From: Denitrobacterium sp024691475
Lineage (GTDB): Bacteria > Actinomycetota > Coriobacteriia > Coriobacteriales > Eggerthellaceae
NCBI GenBank assembly: GCA_024691475.1
Contig: JAILNP010000077.1
Coordinates: 1 to 7,843, forward strand
Direction: 5' to 3'
Length of the DNA: 7,843 bases
Shown here: one piece after another, positions 1 to 7,300 of the stretch
Position numbering within the stretch: the stretch's first letter is position 1
Layout: each line of letters begins with the position of its first letter
The notes under the pieces: generated by a model
What the model was told of the DNA's origin: nothing
Seen by the model: only the letters and a program-made list of their open reading frames with translations
The model's database searches: none
Position numbers and translations under genes: made by a program

Positions 1-170
1 TGCTTCACCGACGCGCTTTCCTGTTCCCACAGGACCATGAGGGTGATGTACTGCGTATAGGTAATGCCCAGCTTATCGAGGTGCGGCTTGTAGTGCTTTA
101 CCACGTCGCGCGCGGCGGCATAGAGGGGGAAGCAAAGCTGATTTTCAAGTTTGAGCTGGTCGTATGCCAT
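1..170 (-). CDS. ohrR: OhrR-type MarR-family organic hydroperoxide sensor/repressor (N-terminal 56 codons, cut by window edge)
   Basis: OhrR-family proteins are dimeric winged-helix repressors that release DNA when a reactive cysteine is oxidised by organic peroxides; the usual target is the peroxidase gene ohr. Only residues 1-56 are visible; the reading frame runs off the left edge. The peptide has the family signature LENQLCFPLYAA (residues 8-19) followed by a Tyr-Lys-Pro and an ITYTQY segment. Aligned by eye from memory to Bacillus subtilis OhrR, Cys13 sits at the sensing Cys15, and Tyr27 and Tyr38 match Tyr29 and Tyr40, which contact that cysteine. The start is firm: an in-frame TGA (174-176) lies two codons upstream, so no longer start is possible. 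Candidate ribosome sites are AGGAAG (182-187) and GGTGA (174-178). It lies 90 bp downstream of sbcC on the same strand but seems to have its own promoter and operator. No ohr gene is visible here; it may lie beyond the edge. Confidence 0.9.
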   Translation of the reverse strand, partial: MAYDQLKLENQLCFPLYAAARDVVKHYKPHLDKLGITYTQYITLMVLWEQESASVK

Positions 171-211
171 GATTCACCGTGCTTCCTGAAAGTTGGGACG
201 CCAATTATCGT

Positions 212-224
212 TACATTCAATGTA
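212..224. promoter_or_regulatory. Candidate OhrR operator (perfect 13-bp palindrome)
   Basis: TACATT-C-AATGTA is a perfect inverted repeat with 6-bp arms and one central base, 41 bp upstream of the ohrR start codon. It resembles the B. subtilis OhrR site TACAATT-A-AATTGTA, with one base less in each arm. It overlaps the proposed -10 box, so bound repressor would block transcription. The sequence fit and position are seen; autoregulation by OhrR is inferred. Confidence 0.55.
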
Positions 225-247
225 TTTGAAGTCATTATAGATTACAA
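219..247 (-). promoter_or_regulatory. Candidate ohrR promoter
   Basis: On the minus strand, TTGTAA (242-247) and TACATT (219-224) are separated by 17 bp, each matching 4 of 6 consensus positions; the -10 is the first arm of the palindrome. Alternatives in the same AT-rich gap are a perfect TATAAT (234-239) without a good -35, and GATAAT (204-209) with TTCAAA 15 bp upstream. The whole gap is visibly more AT-rich than the flanking genes, so a promoter here is likely but the exact boxes are uncertain. No terminator-like hairpin is visible between sbcC and ohrR, so some readthrough from sbcDC is possible. Confidence 0.45.
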
Positions 248-260
248 AATTGAATTGGTT

Positions 261-3056
261 CTAGAGGGTTTTCATCGAAATGTTACTCCCATTATGGCTT
301 TTCTGCACGATAATCTGATTCTCGATGCGCTCGCGCAGTTCGTCGATGTGGGAAATGATGCCCACCATACGGTCGTCGCGGCTAAGCTCGTCGAAGATGC
401 GCAGGGCGAGTTCCAGCGTATCGGGGTCGAGCGATCCGAATCCCTCGTCGATGAACATGCAATCAAGCTGTATGCCACCTGCTTCGCGTTGGATGACGTC
501 GGAAAAGCCCAGGGCCAGGGATAGGGACGTGAGGAAGCTTTCGCCGCCGGAAAGCGTGTTTACATCGCGGCTGGTGCCGGTGTAGGCGTCGCGCACGTTC
601 ATGTCCAGGCCGGTCCTGCTGCGGTTGTCGGTGCTCGTGGTGCGCCGTTCGAGTGCGTAGCGACCTTCCGACATGATGGTCAGGCGCTCGTTCGCGGCGG
701 CGAGCACCGTTTCGAAGTAGAGGGCCTGCACGTAGGTTTCCAGGGAAAGCTTTCCAGCACGACCTGCGCCGTTGCCACTTGCCAGGTCTGCCAGCCGGGC
801 GATGGTGGCGTATTCGTTGTCGGCGTTGGCCCCGCGTGCCACGAGGTCGGAAAGGGCGCGGACGATTTCCTCGTTCGTCCTGATGCGATGGCGGGTGTTC
901 ATGTAGGCGTTGCGCTGTTCCTCGATGAGCTCTTGGAGCTTTGCCGCCTGTTCCCGCAGGGGGTCGAGCGCTATTTCCGGCTTGCCGTCGATCTGCTTGG
1001 CATAGGTTTCCATGCGCGTCTTGGCTTGGTCGAATGCTTCCTTGCGCGTGCGGTAATCCGCTTTGGCGCGCTCATAGCGCTTCGTTTCCTCGGCAAGGTC
1101 ATCCGCGAGCTGCGCGATGCTCTCCTGCGTATCCGCGACGTCGGAGCCCAGGTGGCGTTTTACCTGTTCGTCGAAGGAGACACGCTCCGTTTTGTGCGCC
1201 GCTTGGGCGGTGGCTGCGGACGTGTGCGTTTCCTGATGCGCCTCGCGTGCCTTTGCGAGCGCGTCTTCGGCGGCGGCGAGTGCTTCACGCGCCGCGCGCT
1301 CCTTGGCTCGCAGGCTCTCGGCATGGCGATTGCTTTCCTGTGCGGCACGCAGTTCTCGTTCGGCTGCCCGCGCATGGCCCTCGATGGAGCCTGCGGCATC
1401 CTGCAGGATGGCTTCTGCTTCGTCTACGGTTGCCGGGGTGGTGCCGCATACGCGTTCTACCTGGGCCAGGAAGGACGTTTCGGCGGCGCTGCATGCCGCG
1501 TTCGCCGCCGCCGCTTCTTGCGAAGCGCTTTGCCGGTTCGCGGCCGCCTCGTCTTTCGCTGACTTCAGCGCGTCGACGTGCTCCTGCGTGGGTGCCCCTT
1601 CGGTGAGCGTGGCCTTGTGGGGGTGCTCGGTCGATCCGCATACGGGGCATGCGTCACCTGCGGCAAGCGTGCGTGCCAAGATACCTGCCTGCGCGGCGAG
1701 GAATGCGTCTTCAGCCTCGTCAGCGGATTGTCGTGCGTTCTTGTATGCGGCATCCGCCAGGGAATATGCCTGCAAAGCGCGTTCTTTGGCTGCTTGCTTG
1801 CCTTCGAGCGCCTTGCGTGCGCATTGAGCTTCGCGCGCGTCATGCTCCTTGCGCAGAGCGTCGTCGAGCGCAGTTTGCGCCTTCTGCACTTCGGCAGCGG
1901 CATCAGCGAGCTTGTCGACCTGCGCGCGAAGGGCCTCCGCCGTATTGCGCGCCTCTTCGCGTTCCGTTTGCGCTGCTGCCAGGCGCACACGTGCAGCCTC
2001 TTCGGCTTTCGCTGCAGATGCGCTTTGCGCCGCCAGCGAGGCGAGCTTTTCGCTTTGCTGCGTGAACTGCGTAAGGAATTCCTCCTGCTTGGCGCGTTGG
2101 GCACTACCCGCTTCAAGCCGTTCGTAGAGTTCCTGCGCCTTGGCGAGTGGTTCTTCGTGCTCGGCAAGATAGGCTTGCGCCTCCGCGCATCCTCGGCGGG
2201 CGTCTTCGATGCCCTTGGCTTCGCCAAGCGTCTGGTCGACCTTCGCCTTCTCTTCGGCGAGGCGCTTGCCCTCGGCGGTTTCGGCGGCGTTGCGTTCCTT
2301 GTCGGCCTGCAGGGAACGATCCAGCGCTTCAATGATGGTGGGGCAGAGCGGCAGGACGCGTTCTGCCGCTTGCCATGATTCCAGATCGAAGGCGGGGTCA
2401 CCCTCGGCTGCGACGATGCGCTCCACGTGCGAACGGGCCTTGTCTTCCAGCGAGCCAACCTGCTTTTCCAGGGCATTCTTGCGTTCGGAGAGCATGCTTT
2501 GCACGCGCTCGTAGAGCTGCGTGCCGAAGATGCGGCGGAAGATGTTGCCGCGCTGCTTCGTGTCGGCGGTGAGCAGCTGGCTGAAGTCGCCTTGTGCGAT
2601 CATGACGATTTGGCTGAACTGATTTGCGCTGATGCCGAGCATGTCCTCAATGGCCGCGTTGACGTCGGTGGGCTTGCTGGCTAGCACCCTGGCATCGTCT
2701 TCGCAGGTAAGTTCGGCCGTTGCAGGGCGCTCGGTGAATCCGGTCCCGCGCTTCTTTGGACTTCGGTGGGGTGGCGTGCGGCGCACGGCGTACGTGTTCC
2801 CGCCGTGCGTGAAGCGCAGCTGCACGTAGGGTTCCGTGGCGGGGTCGGCAAAAGCGCTGGCCAGGGTGTTTTCCGAGCGACGTTGCCCCGATGTTTGGCC
2901 GAAGAGCGCGTACTTAATGGCGTCGAACAGCATCGTCTTGCCGCTGCCGGTGGGGCCGCAGATGAGGAAGATGCCGCTGTCGATCGCATCGAAGTCGATA
3001 TGCTCTTCCTTGGGGTAGGGGCCGAATGCGGCCATGTCTAGTTCCAGCGGCCTCAT
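261..3056 (-). CDS. sbcC: SbcC, Rad50-like ATPase subunit of the SbcCD exonuclease
   Basis: SbcC is the SMC-like ATPase that partners the SbcD nuclease. The complex processes DNA hairpins, palindromes and protein-blocked double-strand ends in the cytoplasm. The 931-residue product has the full family layout: Walker A GPTGSGKT (34-41), Q-loop QGDF (155-158), long Ala/Glu/Lys-rich coiled coils (about 185-460 and 490-735), a zinc hook CPVC (470-473) at the apex, ABC signature LSGGES (835-840), Walker B/D-loop from Leu864 to Asp877 with catalytic Glu871, and H-loop His903. It is somewhat shorter than the 1048-residue E. coli protein, mainly in the coils. The ATG overlaps the sbcD stop as ATGA, and a purine-rich GGAAGGGGG lies just upstream, so translational coupling with sbcD is likely. 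Met8 is a possible but less likely start, since the family begins with a similar M-x-P-L stretch. The gene looks intact. Confidence 0.97.
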   Translation of the reverse strand: MRPLELDMAAFGPYPKEEHIDFDAIDSGIFLICGPTGSGKTMLFDAIKYALFGQTSGQRRSENTLASAFADPATEPYVQLRFTHGGNTYAVRRTPPHRSPKKRGTGFTERPATAELTCEDDARVLASKPTDVNAAIEDMLGISANQFSQIVMIAQGDFSQLLTADTKQRGNIFRRIFGTQLYERVQSMLSERKNALEKQVGSLEDKARSHVERIVAAEGDPAFDLESWQAAERVLPLCPTIIEALDRSLQADKERNAAETAEGKRLAEEKAKVDQTLGEAKGIEDARRGCAEAQAYLAEHEEPLAKAQELYERLEAGSAQRAKQEEFLTQFTQQSEKLASLAAQSASAAKAEEAARVRLAAAQTEREEARNTAEALRAQVDKLADAAAEVQKAQTALDDALRKEHDAREAQCARKALEGKQAAKERALQAYSLADAAYKNARQSADEAEDAFLAAQAGILARTLAAGDACPVCGSTEHPHKATLTEGAPTQEHVDALKSAKDEAAANRQSASQEAAAANAACSAAETSFLAQVERVCGTTPATVDEAEAILQDAAGSIEGHARAAERELRAAQESNRHAESLRAKERAAREALAAAEDALAKAREAHQETHTSAATAQAAHKTERVSFDEQVKRHLGSDVADTQESIAQLADDLAEETKRYERAKADYRTRKEAFDQAKTRMETYAKQIDGKPEIALDPLREQAAKLQELIEEQRNAYMNTRHRIRTNEEIVRALSDLVARGANADNEYATIARLADLASGNGAGRAGKLSLETYVQALYFETVLAAANERLTIMSEGRYALERRTTSTDNRSRTGLDMNVRDAYTGTSRDVNTLSGGESFLTSLSLALGFSDVIQREAGGIQLDCMFIDEGFGSLDPDTLELALRIFDELSRDDRMVGIISHIDELRERIENQIIVQKSHNGSNISMKTL

Positions 3057-4216
3057 TGGGCGCCCCCTTCCTCTTCCTGGCGTGCTTCCTCGATGATGAC
3101 GTGCAGCAACTCGCGTTGCTGTTCCGAAAGTGCTTCGCCGGCCTGCTGTTCGTAGTAGTCGCTCACGACCGAAAGGGGATCGCGTTTCCGCACGTTATGC
3201 GCCACTTCCTGTGTATTGCCAGTGAATGCCTCCGCATCGTGCGCGAAGTCGAGTTGCATGACGTTCGGGTAGAATTCGCGCACCTTCGCCATGGCATCCA
3301 TGAGCGCCTCGTCTTCGAGCGTGATGTGAAGGTAGTCATCTGCGTGCGCGTCGGTCTGCGCGGCCGCTCGCAGGTCTTCGAAGGTGCCGCGCAGCTCGCG
3401 AAGGGTTCGCTCCTCGGGAAGCGGCACGCTGGTGACCTGCGCATTTCCGGATTCGTCTATGTCCACGATGTCCACGTGCTTTTGTCTGCCCGCTTCGGAA
3501 AACGAATACGGGTATAGGCTGCCGCTGTAGCGCACGGTATCGCGGCGTACGCGCTGCGGTCCGTGAATATGGCCCAGCGCCACGTAGTCGAACGCATCGA
3601 ACACGCGCGCCTCCACGCTGTCGAGCCCGCCAACCACGATGGTTTCCGATTCGCACGTTTCGGGCTTGGTTTCGCCGTCCACCACGAATTGGTGCGCTAC
3701 CAGCACATTTGCTGCATCGCTGCGTAGTGGCTGAAGGTGCGCAGCGCATGCCAGCGCATCGGTGTAGCTGGCGATGGACTCCGCCTCGTTGGGATAAGCC
3801 GCGCGTACGTGCACGGGCCGCACGAAGGGAATCAGGTGAAAGCGCGCTGCGCCCGTGGCGGAATCTATGTCGATGAACTGCGGTTCGCCCGAAAAGGGCT
3901 GGGCAATGCATACGCGTTCGGCGCTCATGAAGCGGGCGCCGAAGGCCAGGCGCTCGGCGCTGTCATGGTTGCCGGCAATCATGATGACGGTGATGCCCGC
4001 ATCGGTTGCCTGTTCCAGGAAGTGCTCGAGAGCGCCAAGTGCCCAGGTGGGAGGCACGGGCTTGTCGTATATGTCTCCCGCCACCACGATGGCATCAACG
4101 CGTTTTTCGCATGCGATGCGCACGATATGCTCCAGTGCGCGTTCCTGCTCTTCCTTCAGCGAAAAGCCGCGAACGCGTTTGCCTATATGCAGGTCTGCGG
4201 TGTGCAGGAATCTCAT
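3053..4216 (-). CDS. sbcD: SbcD, Mre11-like nuclease subunit of the SbcCD exonuclease
   Basis: SbcD is the Mn-dependent metallophosphoesterase nuclease of the SbcCD complex, with ATP-regulated 3'-5' exonuclease and hairpin endonuclease activity. The 387-residue product shows the metallophosphoesterase motifs in order: DLHIG (Asp8, His10), GDIYD (Asp48), GNHD (Asn83, His84), a histidine in VAHQF (His175) and GHIH (His216, His218). The C-terminal third (about 265-387) is the capping and SbcC-contact region and ends in a Glu-rich tail. Length is normal for the family. The start is supported by the typical N-terminus MRFLHTADLHIG and by a strong Shine-Dalgarno GAGGTGA three bases upstream. It is the first gene of a two-gene operon and overlaps sbcC by four bases. 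All metal-binding residues that can be judged by eye are present. Confidence 0.97.
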   Translation of the reverse strand: MRFLHTADLHIGKRVRGFSLKEEQERALEHIVRIACEKRVDAIVVAGDIYDKPVPPTWALGALEHFLEQATDAGITVIMIAGNHDSAERLAFGARFMSAERVCIAQPFSGEPQFIDIDSATGAARFHLIPFVRPVHVRAAYPNEAESIASYTDALACAAHLQPLRSDAANVLVAHQFVVDGETKPETCESETIVVGGLDSVEARVFDAFDYVALGHIHGPQRVRRDTVRYSGSLYPYSFSEAGRQKHVDIVDIDESGNAQVTSVPLPEERTLRELRGTFEDLRAAAQTDAHADDYLHITLEDEALMDAMAKVREFYPNVMQLDFAHDAEAFTGNTQEVAHNVRKRDPLSVVSDYYEQQAGEALSEQQRELLHVIIEEARQEEEGGAQ

Positions 4217-4219
4217 GGG

Positions 4220-4226
4220 TCACCTC
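4220..4226 (-). promoter_or_regulatory. Ribosome binding site of sbcD
   Basis: GAGGTGA on the minus strand is complementary to seven bases of the 16S rRNA tail and is followed by CCC and the ATG. It fixes the sbcD start and suggests good translation of the first operon gene. Confidence 0.75.
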
Positions 4227-4246
4227 GATAGTTGTGTCGAGCCTCC

Positions 4247-4255
4247 ATTATGCCA
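4247..4255 (-). promoter_or_regulatory. Candidate sbcDC promoter (extended -10)
   Basis: The minus strand reads TGGCATAAT, an extended -10 (TGn followed by CATAAT, 5 of 6 matches to TATAAT). No convincing -35 is seen 16-18 bp upstream, which is tolerated by extended -10 promoters. It would start transcription about 24 bases before the sbcD ATG, leaving room for the GAGGTGA site. No LexA-type box is recognised next to it. Confidence 0.5.
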
Positions 4256-4277
4256 TGTGAAAGATGGCGATTCGGTT

Positions 4278-4289
4278 GCAGAGTTCTGC
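4278..4289. repeat. Palindrome between the divergent promoters (possible operator)
   Basis: GCAGA-GT-TCTGC is a perfect inverted repeat with 5-bp arms, lying between the leftward (4247-4255) and rightward (4318-4323) -10 boxes. The position suits a regulator site, but an arm of five bases can arise by chance and no matching regulator is known to me. Confidence 0.25.
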
Positions 4290-4317
4290 TGGCGTCATCT
4301 GCGATGCTATGTCTTTC

Positions 4318-4323
4318 TATAAT
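4318..4323 (+). promoter_or_regulatory. Candidate promoter -10 box for the ABC transporter gene
   Basis: A perfect TATAAT lies 67 bp before the chosen ATG, in the only long non-coding stretch upstream of the gene. No good -35 is seen at 16-18 bp spacing (TCATCT at 17), so the promoter may be weak or need an activator. The implied leader is about 60 bases. Confidence 0.45.
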
Positions 4324-4343
4324 GGGTCCCCAATATTGTCTAG

Positions 4344-4364
4344 TGTGCGATTGAATAGAGCACA
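4344..4364 (+). repeat. Short inverted repeat in the leader of the ABC transporter gene
   Basis: TGTGC (4344-4348) and GCACA (4360-4364) are perfect 5-bp arms around an 11-base AT-rich loop, extendable by one G-U pair. In RNA it would form a small hairpin ending 26 bases before the chosen start. The direct repeat GTCTAG (4338-4343 and 4369-4374) flanks it. Function is unknown and it may be chance. Confidence 0.25.
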
Positions 4365-4390
4365 TGCGGTCTAGGATGGGTTGGTATCGC

Positions 4391-7300
4391 ATGATTGAAG
4401 TAAAGGGCTTGAGAAGGTCCTACAAGACGGGCGATTTCGTGCAGAAGGCGCTCGACGGCGTGACGCTGAACTTCCGCGACAACGAGTTCGTGGCGGTTCT
4501 GGGTCCCTCGGGTTCGGGCAAGACCACGCTGCTGAATATTCTGGGTGGCTTGGATCATGCCGATGGTGGCGATATCGTCATCAACGGCACGTCTACCAAA
4601 GACTACCGTTCGAGCGATTGGGACACCTATCGCAACCATCGTATTGGTTTCGTATTTCAAAGCTACAATCTCATTCCTCATCAGACCATTCTTTCGAATG
4701 TCGAGCTTGCGCTGACGCTTTCGGGAGTGGGGCGCGCAGAGCGAAAGCGCCGTGCCGCCGAGGCGCTGGCGGAGGTGGGTCTGGGCGATCATTTGCATAA
4801 GAAGCCCAGTCAGCTTTCTGGTGGTCAGATGCAGCGCGTTGCCATCGCCCGCGCGTTGGTGAACAACCCCGATATCGTGTTGGCTGACGAGCCTACGGGT
4901 GCACTCGATACTGAAACGGGCATCCAGGTCATGGACATCCTGAAGAAGGTTGCCGACGACCGCCTGGTCATCATGGTTACGCATAACCCCGAACTGGCCG
5001 AAGAGTACGCTACGCGCATCGTGCGCTTGGCCGATGGTCGCATCATCAGCGATAGCGATGCGTTCAATCCGTTCAACGATTCGGCTATCGTGGGCGTTCC
5101 CGACCCCGCCAACGAAGCGGCGCGCGCCGCCGCTACTGCCGCTGCGCTCAATGCGGCAACTGCCGTGCATGTGGACGACCCTGGGCAGGGTGCAGGCGGC
5201 AAGGAGAAGAAAGCCTCGATGGGCTTCCTTACTGCGCTTGCCCTTTCGTTCAACAACCTCATGACGAAGAAGGGGCGTACGTTCCTTACCGCATTTGCGG
5301 GAAGCATCGGCATCATTGGCATTGCCGCCATCTTGGCGCTTTCCAACGGCGTGAACAATTACATCCTGGATACCGAGGAAGAAGCCCTTACCAGCTATCC
5401 GCTTACGGTAACCAAGAGCAGCTTCGACGTATCGAGTCTGCTCACGGCCACCATGGGCTATACCACGGGCAGCGATTCGGAAGGATCGGGCGACGGGGAG
5501 TTCTCTACATCGAACAGCATTCCCGAGTCCACCATCATGACCGACATGTTCGCCAAGGTGAAGAACAACGACCTTTCCGCGTTCAAGCAGTACCTGGAAA
5601 GCGGCGAAAGCGGCATCGACGAGTACGTGAACACCATTCAGTACAATTACGGTATCGAGGTAAATGCCTTCTCGCCCGATACGTCTTCGGGCGTAACGCA
5701 GCTCAATCCCTCGTCCATGAAGTCGGTCTTCCAGAATGGCATCTCCTCGAGTGCGCTCTCCAGCAGCTCGGGCATGTCGTCATTCGATGAGATGCTCGAC
5801 AATCGCGAAATGCTCGAAGATCAGATGGACGTAGTTGCCGGCCGTTGGCCCGAAAACTACAACGAAGCCGTACTCGTGCTCAATTCCTCGGGGGCCATTA
5901 GCGATTACACCCTCTACAGCCTGGGCGTGTATGACACCTCGGTCATGGAGGATATGGTCAAGCAGGCATTGAATGGCGAAGAGGTGGTTGTCCCCGAAAC
6001 GTCGGGTGACTTCACGTACGACGATGCGCTGAACCTGTCGTTCAAGGTGGTCCCCGCAAGCTCCATGTACCGATACAACGAGGAGCAGGGCACCTGGACC
6101 GATATGAGCAAAGACGAAGAGTACATGAAGGAGCAGGTCAACCAGGGCATCGACCTGAAGGTCGTGGGCGTGGTGAAGCCCGCTTCTGCATCCAGCTCCG
6201 CGGTCCTCAACGAGGGCGTGGCGTATACGCCCGAGCTCACGCAGAAGCTCATGGAGATGGCTTCGTCCTCCGATATCGTGAAGCAGCAGCTTGCGAACTC
6301 CGACGTGGATGTGTTTACGGGTAAGACGTTCGAGGAACTGCAGGATAGCCAGGCATCCGATTTCGACATGAGCTCGATGTTCAAGGTCGACGAGGAGGCG
6401 TTGTCAAACGCATTTGGGTTCGATTCGAGTTCCCTCGATTTCTCGGGCATGGACCTGAGCGGCGTGGACATGTCGAGCATGGATTTGAGTGGCCTTTCCC
6501 TCGATGCGGGCTCGCTTGACATGAGCGGAGTGGATATGTCGGGTCTCTTCGATTCCGATACCATGGCCGCGCTCATCGCGAATGCGCCGCAACCCGATTT
6601 CTCGCAGATGAATCCCTCGATTAGCGATGAGCAGCGCGCAGCCATAACGGCTGTTTCCGGGCAAATCACTGGTGGTTTCGCGCCCTACGTCATTGCTCAG
6701 GGAGGCACGCTTGCCGATTTCCAGGATTCCGCGAAGATGCAGCAGTATTGGGCCGCGTACCTGCAAACCGATTCGGTACAGCAACAGGTTGCCCAGCTGA
6801 ATGCGCTCATGGGTCAGGCGTATGGCGAGGCGCTGCAAACCGCCATGCAGGACTACATGACCAACCAGTACGCCCCCTACATGCAGCAAGCCATGGGCGA
6901 GATGATTTCCCAGGCTGCGCAAGCCATGGCCACCGAGATGGCCACGCAGATGGCTGCCCAGATGGCTGCGGCAACGGGTCAGATGGGCTCGCAGCTCTCC
7001 TCGGCTATTGGCAGCTCGCTTACCAGCCAGATGTCGGGCCTGTCGGATAGCCTGCAGAGCGCGTTTTCCTTCGACGCCGACGCCTTCGCGAACGCCATCC
7101 AGTTCAACATGACCCAGGAAGACCTGGTGTCGCTGCTGACCAACTACATGAATGCCGATGAGCTCACGTACGACGGCAACTTGGAGAAGCTGGGGTACGC
7201 CAGCTTGGACAACCCCGAATCCATTGGCATCTACCCGAAGGACTTCGCCGCGAAGGAGAAAGTGCTTTCCATCATCGATGGCTACAACCAGCGCATGACC

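Noticed and set aside
234..239. Perfect TATAAT on the minus strand as the main ohrR -10
   Set aside because: No reasonable -35 lies 15-18 bp upstream and there is no TGn extension. It is kept only as an alternative within the ohrR promoter entry.
81..524. Plus-strand open frame across the ohrR/sbcC junction
   Set aside because: It runs antisense to the 3' end of sbcC (signature, Walker B and H-loop region) and to the ohrR promoter; the translation has no recognisable features.
888..2514. Several long plus-strand open frames (for example 888-1562, 1578-2378, 1303-1827) opposite sbcC
   Set aside because: They are antisense shadows of a GC-rich, Ala/Glu-rich coiled-coil gene. Their translations are Arg/Cys/Ala-rich without recognisable domains, and sbcC has every family motif on the other strand.
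4217..4390. LexA/SOS box controlling sbcDC
   Set aside because: GAAC on the minus strand within the palindrome at 4278-4289 looked like a half-site, but no GAAC-N4-GTTC or similar full box is present.
4340..6922. Minus-strand open frames (4340-5170, 4825-5358, 5914-6669, 6404-6922) opposite the ABC transporter
   Set aside because: No family motifs or ribosome sites were seen, and the plus-strand frame is an unbroken, motif-complete protein. They are codon-bias shadows.
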